A stretch of DNA of 64,000 bases from Arthrobacter sp. H35-D1 (GCF_030063185.1 NZ_JASISP010000022.1:1-64000), one strand, 5' to 3'; counted from the stretch's first letter, positions 36,923 through 46,114 are shown. The notes: generated by a model not told the origin, from the letters alone. A program made the numbers and translations.

Positions 36923-37279
36923 GAATATCTCTTTCTCTCAACGGGTACGGCGTTTCCCCGTGGGCGGCGGTGAAACTGTCACGAAAAAGACACGAAGCTC
37001 TGGATCCCAGCTCTCTCCCACGGGGTGCTAAATCCTACTGTAGCCATGATTGATGGCATTGAGTCGGAAATTTTACGAACCGTCGCTCGACGAACGAACG
37101 GAAACCTTGATTGATGCCGATATTTTAGTGAGGATAGAACCACGTTTCAGCGACGGGGGTTGGGCAAAGACGAATGCTAGCAAGGATGTCCAGAGGGACT
37201 GGCACCGGCGTGCATTCACCGGTAAATTGAATGTCAAAACCATGAGAAACGAAGCCACCGAAGTGGCGCGGAGGTTGGG
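36923..37279. other. Divergent intergenic region
   Basis: No credible gene. A plus-strand frame 37050-37358 has no ribosome site and overlaps the well-supported Rieske gene in another frame. The stretch holds promoters for the YtxH-like and DUF2231-Rieske genes. Confidence 0.5.
36954..36976 (-). promoter_or_regulatory. Candidate sigma-B/sigma-F-type promoter
   Basis: On the minus strand GTTTC, 12 bases, GGGGAA lies about 30 bases before the YtxH-like start. This resembles the general stress promoter pattern GTTT-N12-15-GGG(T/A)A. A general stress regulon would suit the gene. Confidence 0.4.
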
Positions 37280-38158
37280 ATGCAGACCCTTTGGCCATTT
37301 CGGATGCTGGATGGACTGGAAAACGCGGAAATCTTCGACGGCGCTGTTAAGGCCCTGAGCCAGATGTTTCGCCGCACGATCCGGCCCGGGCCCGTCAAAG
37401 ATGTACTGCACGGAGTGCCCACCGGACATCCCCTGCATCCGCTCGCAGTGCAAGTGCCGATTGGTGCTTGGACATCGGCAGTTCTCCTGGACTTTGTTCC
37501 CGGCGCTGACAAGGCATCGCGGGTGCTTATTGCCGTCGGACTTGTGAGCGCCGGTCCTGCGGTTGGATCGGGACTAGCGGACTGGGTGGAATTGCACCCC
37601 CAGCAGCAGCGTGTGGGGCTGGTGCACGCCGCCGCCAATGCCACCGGAGCACTTTTGTTCGCTACATCGCTGATACTGCGAAGCAGCAAACACAAGAGGG
37701 CAGGAACGATTGCTTCAGCGGCGGCACTGGCCATTGTCGCTGCGGGAGGAACGCTAGGAGGGCAAATAGCTTACCGCCAGGCAGCCGGTGCCAATCATGC
37801 TGAATCCGTACCTCATCTCGTCGCTCCCGGGTGGCATGCTTTGGGCGAGCTGGCGGACATTGCACCAGGTAGGCTCGAAAGGCGCTTGGTGGGAGACGTT
37901 CCGGTGGTGGTATGGCATGCCGCGAACGGGAACGTCACTGTCCTGTCCAACGAATGCTCGCACCTTTCCGGACCCTTGAGCGACGGCGAGGTCTTGAACC
38001 TCAACGGGGGCCCCTGCGTGGAGTGCCCTTGGCATCAGAGCCGGTTCTCGCTGGTCACGGGGCAGGTCATGGGAGGACCAGCCACTTCGCCGCAGGCGGT
38101 CTTTGAAACGAGAATCGTGGACGGTGTTCTTGAAGTTTGCCTCCCGAACGCCGGGTAG
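37280..38158 (+). CDS. DUF2231 membrane domain fused to a Rieske [2Fe-2S] domain
   Basis: A 292-residue protein. Residues about 45-170 form a DUF2231 membrane domain with the hallmark GHPLHPLAVQVPIGAW and four helices. Residues about 180-290 are a Rieske domain with the cluster ligands Cys226 and His228 (CSHLSG) and Cys249 and His252 (CPWHQSRF). GGAGG five bases before ATG 37280 fixes the start. The protein looks like a small membrane-bound electron carrier; partners are not encoded here. Confidence 0.87.
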   Translation: MQTLWPFRMLDGLENAEIFDGAVKALSQMFRRTIRPGPVKDVLHGVPTGHPLHPLAVQVPIGAWTSAVLLDFVPGADKASRVLIAVGLVSAGPAVGSGLADWVELHPQQQRVGLVHAAANATGALLFATSLILRSSKHKRAGTIASAAALAIVAAGGTLGGQIAYRQAAGANHAESVPHLVAPGWHALGELADIAPGRLERRLVGDVPVVVWHAANGNVTVLSNECSHLSGPLSDGEVLNLNGGPCVECPWHQSRFSLVTGQVMGGPATSPQAVFETRIVDGVLEVCLPNAG

Positions 38159-38234
38159 CATCGGCGGGTTTTACCAAGCGATGCGTCAGGCTGGGTATGC
38201 CAGATTCCGTCATTGTCAACCGAAAGCAGGATCC

Positions 38235-38726
38235 ATGGAATCCCACAATGCCGAGGCCACATCGACCGGTCGCAATGAAACTCCCAACGAGCAACAGGAT
38301 CGGAACTGGAACGACATTCTGCAGGAATTGCGAGTCATGCAAACCGGTGTCCAGATCATTGCCGGTTTCCTCTTGACCTTGCCATTTCAGCAGCGGTTTG
38401 ATGACTTAAAACCCGCTGCAGTTGCCCTCTATCTGATTCTTGTTGTTCTGGCAGCCACGGCGACCTGCCTGATGCTCGTTCCCGTGGCTCTGCACCGACA
38501 GATGTTCAGGCTGCAACGAAAAAGCACGGTCGTGTCCACCGGCCACCTGGTGCTGAAGACCGTGTTGGTGCTGGTGGGCCTGCTCATCACGGGGACAACA
38601 ACGCTGATCTACTACGTTGTAGTGGGTGGGACGGCCGGCGCCATTGTGGCTGGTGTTTTTTCTGCCGTTCTCGTCGGTGGCCTTTTCATCTACCCGAGGA
38701 TCGTGAAGTACAACCAGGTGAAGTGA
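38235..38726 (+). CDS. DUF6328-type membrane protein
   Basis: A 163-residue protein with four helices after a polar N-terminus of about 45 residues. The conserved start of the domain, ELRVMQTGVQIIAGFLLTLP then FQQRF, is clear. ATG 38235 has AGGA upstream and is preferred over 38103, which lies inside the Rieske gene. The gene follows the Rieske gene by 76 bases and ends before a hairpin at 38814. Function unknown. Confidence 0.78.
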   Translation: MESHNAEATSTGRNETPNEQQDRNWNDILQELRVMQTGVQIIAGFLLTLPFQQRFDDLKPAAVALYLILVVLAATATCLMLVPVALHRQMFRLQRKSTVVSTGHLVLKTVLVLVGLLITGTTTLIYYVVVGGTAGAIVAGVFSAVLVGGLFIYPRIVKYNQVK

Positions 38727-38813
38727 GCCAGGACGACGGGCAGCGGTCCTGCCGGATTGAGCGTCTGGAACGTCCCCCCGTGAAAATTAGTGTCCAGTCC
38801 GCTGGGACACGTT

Positions 38814-38859
38814 GCCGAGAATTCCCCGCGCCTGCGTGAATGCCCAAGGAATTCTCGGC
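38814..38859 (+). terminator. Hairpin after the DUF6328 gene
   Basis: GCCGAGAATTCC (38814-38825) pairs with GGAATTCTCGGC (38848-38859) around a 22-base loop. It lies between convergent genes at 38726 and 38894. Confidence 0.55.
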
Positions 38860-38893
38860 GGCTTTGCCCTGTTCGGTTTACCCTGTCCAGGTT

Positions 38894-39367
38894 CTAGGAC
38901 TTGGTGGGGCCAATATCTTCAACGTAGCTGTTGCCGGCATCATCGGTGTGGACAAGAAGCTCTGGAACTTCTTGGTGTTTCTTCGCCTGCTCGGCCCTTT
39001 CCGTGGGAGGGGCGTCAATAGCTGAACGTTCTGCATCGCCGAGCACGGCGCCCAAACCCTTGGAATCCTTTGTCGCTTCGCCGGCGGGGATGTGCTCACC
39101 TTGCCCCCGGGAGTTCTCTTCTTCCGGAACGAGGCCCTGGCCTGTTTCGGTTAGAGTTTGGGTTCCCTGACGCTGCCAGCTCACGCGGATGTTGACTGAT
39201 CCGTCATCAAGAGTCTCCACTGCGGTGTGGATCTGCTCCTCGGGTGCGCCCATTTCGCGCAGCTTCTGCTGGTAGGAGCCAACGAGTACCTTTAGGGACT
39301 CGTCGGTCCACTCGCCTTCTTGCATTTTCGTGGATACTTCCACTGGCTGATTGTTGCTGGCATTCAT
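38894..39367 (-). CDS. Hypothetical acidic protein (157 aa)
   Basis: From ATG 39367 (GGAGG upstream) the protein begins MNASNNQPVEVSTKMQEGEW. The first 80 residues have a small alpha/beta look (SLKVLVGSYQQKLREMGAPE; DGSVNIRVSWQRQG) and the rest is Glu/Asp-rich and probably disordered. I do not recognise the family. The frame upstream of 39367 is a shadow of other sequence. Confidence 0.65.
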   Translation of the reverse strand: MNASNNQPVEVSTKMQEGEWTDESLKVLVGSYQQKLREMGAPEEQIHTAVETLDDGSVNIRVSWQRQGTQTLTETGQGLVPEEENSRGQGEHIPAGEATKDSKGLGAVLGDAERSAIDAPPTERAEQAKKHQEVPELLVHTDDAGNSYVEDIGPTKS

Positions 39368-39492
39368 TCCGGCCTCCTGTTGGGGGAAATCCTGTCTTTC
39401 CCTTCCGCTCAAAATACTACTGGCTGCGCGGCGACGGGCAGAGCTGGCACCTCGCCATTGTGGACGGACAGCTCCCTTGTTACGCTTCGGCC

Positions 39493-40185
39493 ATGACTGA
39501 CTTGCGCGATACCCATTTGCTCGTTGTTGGCGCCACAGGTGGCCTGGGGGCTGCCCTGTCCCGTCGCTTGGTCCAGGAGGGGGCGAGGCTAACGCTTGCG
39601 GGACGAAATGAGGATAAGCTCTCTGCCTTGGCCCGGGAGCTGGGCGAGGCCGTTGTTGCAACGGTTGCTGCCGACCTAAGCGTTCCGGATGGTCCAGCGG
39701 CCGTGGCTGCGGCAGCGGTGGCCGACGGCGGGCTCGATGGTGTGGTCTATGCGGCAGGCGTGGTGGCGTTCGGGCCGCTGGGCGAACTGGACGACGACAC
39801 ATTCGATGAGTTGTTGTTGCTGAACTTCGTTGCTCCGGTGCGGCTCTTGCGAAGTTTGCTGCCGCAGCTGAATCCGGGATCCGTGGTGGTGCACCTCAGT
39901 GCCGTGGTGGCAGAAACCCCGATGAAAGGGATGGCTGCGTACTCGGCGAGCAAGGCCGCCTTGACCGGTTTCGGCACCGCCATGGCCGCGGAACTACGCC
40001 GGCAGAAAATACGCGTTCTCGATGTGCGCCCGCCGCACACGCAAACCGGTCTCCACACGCGCCCCATCTCGGGAACGCCCCCAAATCTGCCCGAGGGCTT
40101 GAACCCTGACGCCGTGGCAAGCCGGATAGTGGCAGCCATCGCCGACGACGAAGCCAGTCTTCCTTCCTCTGCCTTTGGGGCGTGA
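39493..40185 (+). CDS. Classical short-chain dehydrogenase/reductase
   Basis: A 230-residue SDR. The cofactor motif is VVGATGGLGAALSRRL, the Ser of the active site lies in VHLSAVVAE, and Tyr and Lys are in AYSASKAAL, so the catalytic set is complete. The N-terminal AGRNE after the second strand suggests NADP(H) preference. ATG 39493 is chosen because the SDR fold starts there. Small unspecialised SDRs like this act on many carbonyls; the substrate is unknown. Confidence 0.85.
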   Translation: MTDLRDTHLLVVGATGGLGAALSRRLVQEGARLTLAGRNEDKLSALARELGEAVVATVAADLSVPDGPAAVAAAAVADGGLDGVVYAAGVVAFGPLGELDDDTFDELLLLNFVAPVRLLRSLLPQLNPGSVVVHLSAVVAETPMKGMAAYSASKAALTGFGTAMAAELRRQKIRVLDVRPPHTQTGLHTRPISGTPPNLPEGLNPDAVASRIVAAIADDEASLPSSAFGA

Positions 40186-40218
40186 CCCTATAAGGCACAA
40201 CAGAAACTTTTGCAGGGT

Positions 40219-40836
40219 TCAGTGATCGGTCGGTGCGGAAGGGCTGTCGTCGAGATCAAGGATGATCTCGTTGCGGCGCAGGAACCAGGGTTTGATGGGT
40301 GGATCGAACCTGGCAAAACGTGGTGCGCCAACGCTGTAGAGTCCCGCTGCACCCAAAGCCTTTTCCAGCGTGTCCAGATGCCGTTGGTAGCTTTCATTGC
40401 TCCACCGGCCGCTGAAGGAGATGACCGCAGCCAGACTTTCGGGAACTGCCCGCAGAACAACCAGGGAATTGGTGGGCAAGGGCGCGGTGTCGATCGTGAA
40501 GTCTGCAGGCAGGACAAAAGCCACCCGGAATCTTCGAACCTGGGTGCCGACGGCCGTCTCGTCGGCTCCCCGCACCACTTCCCCCTGCTGCACGACAGGG
40601 GCTGTCATCTGAATCTTCTCCGACGCAGCATCCTGGACCACTGGTGCCGTCATGGCGACTTTCTTGCTTGAGCGGTTCTCACCGCCTAGGTAGGCAAAAA
40701 GGTAGCGGAATGCCTTGTTTCCGGCCTCTTCAAAGGAACCCTCGACGACGACCTCGGCCAGCAGGTGTTCGGGATAGCGGCGAACCTGGAAATCGGCATA
40801 CTTGTGAACAATCCGGTACGGCTGTTGTTCGGTCAT
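40219..40836 (-). CDS. SOUL-family heme-binding protein
   Basis: A 205-residue SOUL/HBP domain protein. Family features are YRIVHKYADFQVRRYPEHLL, FRYLFAYLGGENRSSKKVAM, the repeated MTAPVV motif (residues about 62-82), and SGRWSNESY. Homologs bind heme or other tetrapyrroles. It is monocistronic and convergent with the SDR gene. Confidence 0.88.
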   Translation of the reverse strand: MTEQQPYRIVHKYADFQVRRYPEHLLAEVVVEGSFEEAGNKAFRYLFAYLGGENRSSKKVAMTAPVVQDAASEKIQMTAPVVQQGEVVRGADETAVGTQVRRFRVAFVLPADFTIDTAPLPTNSLVVLRAVPESLAAVISFSGRWSNESYQRHLDTLEKALGAAGLYSVGAPRFARFDPPIKPWFLRRNEIILDLDDSPSAPTDH

Positions 40837-40900
40837 GACACCACGCTACGCCCGCCCGCGTGCCTGCGCCATGGAACGTGGATCACAATGGAAACGTGGA

Positions 40901-41719
40901 TCACCGGGTTGCTGCGCCGCCAAGCCTGACGGTGACGATGCCGGCGCACTGTTTGCAGGCCTCGCCCAAGGTCTGCAGCCGTTCCGGGGACACCCGGAAG
41001 CGCGGCGCCGGGATCAGGACGGCGGCCACAGGGTCGCCGCGATGGTCGTAAACGGGGGCGGCAACGCCCACTTCGTCCAACGAGGACTCGCCGTAGTTTG
41101 TGGCATAGCCGCGCTTGGCGACGTCGGCGAGTCGCAGTAGATAAGCCTCGAGTCCGGCGTCGTCGAGGCTGGCGAACTGGATGGCGCCGCTGAGCAAGAG
41201 CTCGCGCACCCGGGCTTCGGGTTCCAACGCGAGAAAGATCTGCACTGAGGCGCTCATGGCATCCCGGTAGCGGGCCCCCAAAGGGGCGGTGTGCTTGACC
41301 TGCTGGGGGCTGGGAATCTGTTCCACGCACATGGACTCGCGGCCGTTCCACACCATCAACGCACTGGTCTCGGCGGTACGCTCGGTCAGTTGCTGCAAGG
41401 ACGGGTACGCCACACGTCGCTCGTCCAGTTCGGCCAGCAAGGGGCCCGCCACCGCGATCAGGCCCAGCCCCAACTTGTACCGACGCGAGGCGGTATCCCG
41501 TTCGACGAGTTCCTCCTGCTCCAAGGTGGCCAGAATCCGCGACACCGTGCTCTTGTGCATGCCCACACGCTGGGCAATCTCCGTGACACCCAGCATCGGC
41601 TCCGCGGCGGAAAAGCAGCGCAGCACCGCGATGGCGTTGACAATGACGGAGGTGCCGCGGGCATCGGTGGTGCCATTGCCGGCGTCGGACTTGCCTGTTG
41701 GAGTGCTCATGGAGACCAT
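40901..41719 (-). CDS. IclR-family transcriptional regulator
   Basis: A 272-residue regulator. The winged helix (residues about 25-85) reads LGVTEIAQRVGMHKSTVSRI and LATLEQEELVERD; the C-terminal GAF-like effector domain has YGESSLDEVGVAAPVYDHRG. Start is ATG 41719 (AGGGA upstream) or 41710. It follows the creatinase gene after a strong hairpin and probably controls the creatinase/importer and glyA-sox transcripts through the TGCAAC-type repeats at 44565-44745. IclR proteins can activate or repress. Confidence 0.87.
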   Translation of the reverse strand: MVSMSTPTGKSDAGNGTTDARGTSVIVNAIAVLRCFSAAEPMLGVTEIAQRVGMHKSTVSRILATLEQEELVERDTASRRYKLGLGLIAVAGPLLAELDERRVAYPSLQQLTERTAETSALMVWNGRESMCVEQIPSPQQVKHTAPLGARYRDAMSASVQIFLALEPEARVRELLLSGAIQFASLDDAGLEAYLLRLADVAKRGYATNYGESSLDEVGVAAPVYDHRGDPVAAVLIPAPRFRVSPERLQTLGEACKQCAGIVTVRLGGAATR

Positions 41720-41740
41720 CTTTCCCTATGCGGGCGTTAA

Positions 41741-41786
41741 AGCAGGGTGCTGTGACGGCCTGACCGGCCGCCACAGCACCCTTGCT
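41741..41786 (-). terminator. Strong hairpin between creatinase and iclR genes
   Basis: AGCAGGGTGCTGTGACGGCC (41741-41760) pairs with the complement in 41766-41786 with few mismatches around the loop TGACC. It ends the creatinase transcript before the regulator gene. Confidence 0.75.
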
Positions 41787-41840
41787 TGATTCCCAGCCGG
41801 CTTCCGGCTGGTCCCTGCCCGTTTGCTGCCTTGCTGCTTG

Positions 41841-43100
41841 TTACCTTGCTTCGATGATGTTGTGCTCGGGGCCGAACCCGAACTTCGTGATGTTCTCGGC
41901 GCCGTCCTCGCCGACCACCAGGATGTCATGCTCGCGGTAGCCGCCGGCGCCGGGTTGGCCGTCCATTACCGTGATCATCGGCTCCATGGAAACCACCATG
42001 CCCGGCTCCAGGACGGTGTCGATGTCTTCGCGCAGTTCCAGTCCGGCTTCGCGGCCGTAGTAGTGGGACAGGACGCCGAAGGAGTGGCCGTAGCCGAACG
42101 TGCGGTTCGCGAGCAGGCCGCGGTCCACGTAGATCTCGTTCAGCTCGGCGGCGATGTCCTTGCAGACTGCGCCGGGCTTGATGAGCTCCAGTCCGCGGCG
42201 GTGGACTTCGACGTTGACGTTCCACAGTTCCAGGGAGCGGGCATCCGGCTCGCCTAGGAACAAGGTGCGCTCCAGTGCGGTGTAGTAGCCGCTGGTCATG
42301 GGGAAGCAGTTCAGCGACAGGATGTCGTGTTCGGCCAGCTTGCGCGTGGTGGCCCAGTTGTGGGCGCCGTCGGTGTTGATGCCGGACTGGAACCACACCC
42401 AAGTGTCGCGGATTTCCGAGTCGGGGAACGTGCGGGCAATCTCGTGCACCATGGCCTCGGTGCCGATGAGGGCCACCTCGTATTCGGTGATGCCGACCTT
42501 GATGGCGTTGCGGATCGCTTCGCCGCCCATGTCGCCAATGCGGGCGCTGTGCTTGATGACGGCGATTTCCTCCTCGGACTTGATCATGCGCTGGCGCATG
42601 GCGGACTGGGCAACGTCGACCAGGGTGGCGCCGGCGAAGGCGTCCTGGATCTTGTTGCGGTTGTCCAGCGGCAGGGTGTCGTCTTCAACGCCGAGACGGC
42701 GGACGGAGACTCCGCGGGTGCGCAACGATTCCTGGATGGCGAAGATGAAGTTGTCGCGGCGCCAGTCCGTGTACACGATGTTTTCGCCGTAGCTGCGGCG
42801 CCAGGGCATGCCGGCGTCGATGTTGGCGGTGACGGTGACGGTGTCGTTGGGTGTGACCACCATGGCGTAGGACCGGCCAAAGTAGGTGAAAAGGAAGTCT
42901 GAGTAGTACTTGATCGAGTGGTAGCTGGTCAGGACGACGGCGTCGAGGTCCTTCGCTGCCATGATCTCCCGCAGGCCGGCAATGCGTCGTTCCAGCTCGG
43001 CGTCGGAGAAGGTCAGCTGCACCTTTTCTCCGTTGTGCAGCACCTTCAGCCGCTCCAGCTCGGATACGGAGGTTGCGGTGGTGGGAAGGCTGATGCTCAT
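41841..43100 (-). CDS. Creatinase (creatine amidinohydrolase)
   Basis: A 419-residue pita-bread-fold enzyme of the M24 superfamily that hydrolyses creatine to sarcosine and urea. Creatinase-specific segments are present: SYHSIKYYSDFLFTYFGR, MPWRRSYGENIVYTDWRRDN, and NCFPMTSGYYTALERTLF; FGYGHSFGVLSHYYGREAG carries the catalytic His region. The metal ligands of true M24 peptidases are not all in place, as expected for creatinase. Length is close to known creatinases (about 400-410). It lies next to an importer and divergent from the sarcosine oxidase operon, which consumes its product. No creatininase gene is in the window. Confidence 0.88.
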   Translation of the reverse strand: MSISLPTTATSVSELERLKVLHNGEKVQLTFSDAELERRIAGLREIMAAKDLDAVVLTSYHSIKYYSDFLFTYFGRSYAMVVTPNDTVTVTANIDAGMPWRRSYGENIVYTDWRRDNFIFAIQESLRTRGVSVRRLGVEDDTLPLDNRNKIQDAFAGATLVDVAQSAMRQRMIKSEEEIAVIKHSARIGDMGGEAIRNAIKVGITEYEVALIGTEAMVHEIARTFPDSEIRDTWVWFQSGINTDGAHNWATTRKLAEHDILSLNCFPMTSGYYTALERTLFLGEPDARSLELWNVNVEVHRRGLELIKPGAVCKDIAAELNEIYVDRGLLANRTFGYGHSFGVLSHYYGREAGLELREDIDTVLEPGMVVSMEPMITVMDGQPGAGGYREHDILVVGEDGAENITKFGFGPEHNIIEAR

Positions 43101-43162
43101 TGTTGCTCCTTGGTGATGTTGCGTGTGAAAAATTGCGAAGTAAGTTGGGAGGGTCGGTGCGG

Positions 43163-44554
43163 CTATTTGGTGCGGAGGGGTGCCTTGGACGTTTCCTTGG
43201 CGAGGGACACCGCGATGAGGGAGACGATGGCGGCTGCCATCAGGTACCAGCCTGGGGCTAGATCGGAGCCGGTCACATCGATCAGCAGGGTCGAGACGAA
43301 GAGCGCGGTGCCGCCGAAGAGTGCGTTGGAGAGGTTGAAGCTGACGGCGAAGCCGCTGTAGCGAATCTTGGTGGGGAACAGTTCGGCCAGGAAGCTGGGC
43401 AAGGTGCCGTCGTTGAGGGTCAACATGGCACCCAGCAGGATCTGCACCATGAGGATGACAAAGAAGCTGCCTGTGGACAGGAGCATGAAGGCCGGCACTG
43501 TCAGCAGCACGAAGAGCGTCGATGCGGTGATCAAGACCCGCTTCCGGCCGAACCTGTCCGAGGCCAAGCCCGTGAGGAAGATGAAACCGATGTAGGTGGC
43601 GAGCGCCACGGTGGTGGCCAGGAAGGACAATGAAGCGTCCAGTCCCACGACTTCGCTGAGGTAGGTGGGCATGTAGCTGAGGATTACGTAGAAGCCGACG
43701 GCGTTCAGCACCACCGCTCCGACGGCGATCAACAGTGTGCGCCAGTGATCGCGGAACAGGGCCATGACGGGAGCCTTGATGGCCTCGTCTTCTTTCTCCA
43801 TGGCCAAAAAGGCGGGGGTGTCCTCCAGCTTGACGCGAATGTAGCGTCCGATCAGGCCCATGGGTGCGGCGAGCAGGAACGGCAGGCGCCAGCCCCAGGA
43901 ATTCAACTGGTCAGGGGTCATGGAAACGGAGAGCAGCAGAGCGATCAACGAGCCCAGCAGCAGACCGGTGGCTGTGCTGGCCGGCACGACGGCGGCATAG
44001 AGGCCGCGACGGTTCGGCGGGGCGTACTCGACGAGGAACGCTGAGGCGCCAGCGTATTCTCCGGCCGCCGAGAAGCCTTGGACGAGGCGGATGATCAGCA
44101 GCAAAATAGGGGCCCAGATACCAATGATGTTGTAGTCCGGGATCAGCGCGATGGCGAAGGTGGCCGCGGACATAATCAAAATCGACAAGGACAGCGCATT
44201 TTTGCGACCGACGCGGTCGCCGATGTGGCCCCAGATAAATCCGCCGAGGGGGCGGACGAAGAAGGAAACGGCGAAAAGGCCAAAAGTCAGCAACAGGGCA
44301 GTCTGCTTGTCGGCCGTCGGGAAGAACACGTGGGAGATGGTGACTGCAAGGTAACCGTAAACGGCGTAGTCAAACCATTCAACAAAGTTGCCGATGAAGC
44401 TGGCGGCTACTACTTTTCGCAGGGTCCTCTTGTCGGGGCCGGTGCCGTCGCCCGGTCGCTGCTGGCCGCTCAAGGTTAAGTTTCCAGCTGCTTTCGGCAC
44501 CATTGCCGACCATCCGGAACCTGGGAGGTTGCTATTTGTCATGGAATCCACCAA
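43163..44554 (-). CDS. MFS metabolite:H+ symporter (MHS/ProP-like)
   Basis: A 463-residue importer with twelve predicted helices. MHS features are ASFIGNFVEWFDYAVYGYLA, FFVRPLGGFIWGHIGDRVGR and RLVQGFSAAGEYAGASAFL. This family imports osmolytes and carboxylated amines such as betaine, proline or shikimate. Between creatinase and the glyA-sox operon, creatine or sarcosine is the likely substrate (inference). ATG 44554 starts a 40-residue polar N-terminus; a later ATG is possible. It is cotranscribed with creatinase, 62 bases apart. Confidence 0.88.
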   Translation of the reverse strand: MVDSMTNSNLPGSGWSAMVPKAAGNLTLSGQQRPGDGTGPDKRTLRKVVAASFIGNFVEWFDYAVYGYLAVTISHVFFPTADKQTALLLTFGLFAVSFFVRPLGGFIWGHIGDRVGRKNALSLSILIMSAATFAIALIPDYNIIGIWAPILLLIIRLVQGFSAAGEYAGASAFLVEYAPPNRRGLYAAVVPASTATGLLLGSLIALLLSVSMTPDQLNSWGWRLPFLLAAPMGLIGRYIRVKLEDTPAFLAMEKEDEAIKAPVMALFRDHWRTLLIAVGAVVLNAVGFYVILSYMPTYLSEVVGLDASLSFLATTVALATYIGFIFLTGLASDRFGRKRVLITASTLFVLLTVPAFMLLSTGSFFVILMVQILLGAMLTLNDGTLPSFLAELFPTKIRYSGFAVSFNLSNALFGGTALFVSTLLIDVTGSDLAPGWYLMAAAIVSLIAVSLAKETSKAPLRTK

Positions 44555-44564
44555 AAAGTTTGGG

Positions 44565-44590
44565 GTTGCGTCTTACGCAACGCTGTTGCA
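44565..44590. promoter_or_regulatory. Overlapping inverted repeats upstream of the importer (candidate IclR operator 1)
   Basis: GTTGCG-N5-CGCAAC (44565-44581) overlaps CGCAAC-N3-GTTGCA (44576-44590). The same half-site appears again at 44731-44745 upstream of glyA. Both lie in the divergent promoter region. Confidence 0.55.
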
Positions 44591-44730
44591 TCAGACTATG
44601 TGTGGGCTGAGTCACTGTCAACGGTTTGCCGGTAGGAAGTTTCAGAAATTGATGAACCCAACGCCATGAGGAACAAGTTATCCGGCGGCCTATTGACCCA
44701 GGTCACATTTCGCCCTAGTGTTTCATTCAT

Positions 44731-44745
44731 TGCAACTGAGTTGCA
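44731..44745. promoter_or_regulatory. Perfect palindrome upstream of glyA (candidate IclR operator 2)
   Basis: TGCAAC-TGA-GTTGCA is a perfect inverted repeat 29 bases before the glyA ATG. Its half-site matches those at 44565-44590, so one regulator probably binds both. Confidence 0.6.
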
Positions 44746-44773
44746 TTGAAAGCGACTAGACGAAGGAACTACG

Positions 44774-46114
44774 ATGACGTCCATCCTTGAGGGCTCCCTG
44801 GCAGCAGTCGACAGCGAAGTCGATGCAGCCATCGCCGCCGAACTCCAGCGCCAGCAATCCACGCTGGAAATGATCGCCTCCGAAAATTTTGCACCCCAGT
44901 CCGTGATGGAAGCCCAGGGCTCCGTGCTGACCAACAAGTATGCAGAGGGGCTGCCGGGCAAGCGCTACTACGGCGGCTGTGAACACGTGGACGTGATTGA
45001 GCAGCTTGCCATCGATCGGGTGAAGGCGCTGTTCGGTGCCGAGGCCGCCAACGTCCAGCCCCACTCCGGAGCGCAGGCCAACGCCGCGGCCATGTTTGCG
45101 CTGCTGGATCCCGGCGACACCATCCTGGGCCTGGACTTGGCCCACGGCGGCCACCTGACGCACGGCATGCGGATCAACTTCTCCGGCAAGCTGTACAACG
45201 TGGTCCCCTACCATGTGAACGAAACAGACATGAAAGTGGACATGGCCGAGGTGGAGGCGCTCGCCGTCGAACACCAGCCGAAGCTGATTGTGGCCGGCTG
45301 GTCCGCCTACACGGCCCAGCTGGACTTTGCCGAGTTCCGCCGCATCGCCGACCTGGTGGGTGCCTACCTCATGGTGGACATGGCCCACTTCGCCGGGCTG
45401 GTGGCCGCCGGGCTGCACCCCAACCCGGTGCCGTACGCGGACATCGTCACCACCACCACGCACAAAACCCTGGGCGGACCGCGCGGCGGCGTCATCCTCA
45501 GCACGCAGGCGCTGGCCCGCAAAATCAACAGCGCAGTGTTCCCCGGCCAGCAGGGCGGACCGCTGGAACACGTGATTGCCGCCAAGGCCGTGTCCTTCAA
45601 GATCGCCGCCACCGAAGGTTTCAAGGACCGTCAGAAACGCACTCTCGAAGGCGCCAAGATTCTGGCCGAGCGCTTGCTCGCCGCGGATGTTGGCGAACAC
45701 GGGATCTCCGTGGTGGGCGGCGGCACCGACGTGCACCTGGTCCTGGTGGACTTGCGCAACTCTGACCTTGACGGCCAGCAGGGTGAAGACCGGCTGCACA
45801 GGATCGGCATCACGGTCAACCGCAACGCCGTCCCGTTCGATCCCCGTCCGCCGATGGTCTCCTCCGGGCTGCGCATCGGCACCCCGGCCCTGGCCACGCG
45901 CGGCTTCGGAGCTGCCGAGTTCACCGAAGTTGCTGACATCATCGCCGAGGCCATCAAGGGCGAACTCAGCGAAGAGGCAGCCGTCCTGCTGCGCGACCGT
46001 GTCACGGTGCTGGCGGAGAAGTTCCCCCTGTACCCCAAGCTCTCCGGCCCCACCCTTGCAAGCACCGGTCTTTCCAACGCCGCCGTAACCACCCCGAACG
46101 GAGACAGCCAGTGA
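44774..46114 (+). CDS. glyA: Serine hydroxymethyltransferase
   Basis: A 446-residue PLP enzyme that combines glycine with 5,10-methylene-THF to serine. The PLP lysine is Lys231 in [14 protein letters not shown]; other family segments are [35 protein letters not shown] and [22 protein letters not shown] precedes ATG 44774. As first gene of the sarcosine oxidase operon it uses both products of that enzyme. A second, housekeeping glyA is to be expected elsewhere. Confidence 0.96.
   Translation: MTSILEGSLAAVDSEVDAAIAAELQRQQSTLEMIASENFAPQSVMEAQGSVLTNKYAEGLPGKRYYGGCEHVDVIEQLAIDRVKALFGAEAANVQPHSGAQANAAAMFALLDPGDTILGLDLAHGGHLTHGMRINFSGKLYNVVPYHVNETDMKVDMAEVEALAVEHQPKLIVAGWSAYTAQLDFAEFRRIADLVGAYLMVDMAHFAGLVAAGLHPNPVPYADIVTTTTHKTLGGPRGGVILSTQALARKINSAVFPGQQGGPLEHVIAAKAVSFKIAATEGFKDRQKRTLEGAKILAERLLAADVGEHGISVVGGGTDVHLVLVDLRNSDLDGQQGEDRLHRIGITVNRNAVPFDPRPPMVSSGLRIGTPALATRGFGAAEFTEVADIIAEAIKGELSEEAAVLLRDRVTVLAEKFPLYPKLSGPTLASTGLSNAAVTTPNGDSQ

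Noticed and set aside
37050-37358. 102-codon plus-strand frame overlapping the Rieske gene start
   Set aside because: No ribosome site, and it conflicts with the well-supported ATG at 37280.
38103-38234. N-terminal extension of the DUF6328 protein
   Set aside because: It overlaps the Rieske gene, has no conserved text, and a ribosome site precedes ATG 38235.
44555-44773. Search for a glycine riboswitch ahead of glyA
   Set aside because: No tandem aptamer-like stems are seen; the region is only about 220 bases and its clear structures are short operator-like palindromes.
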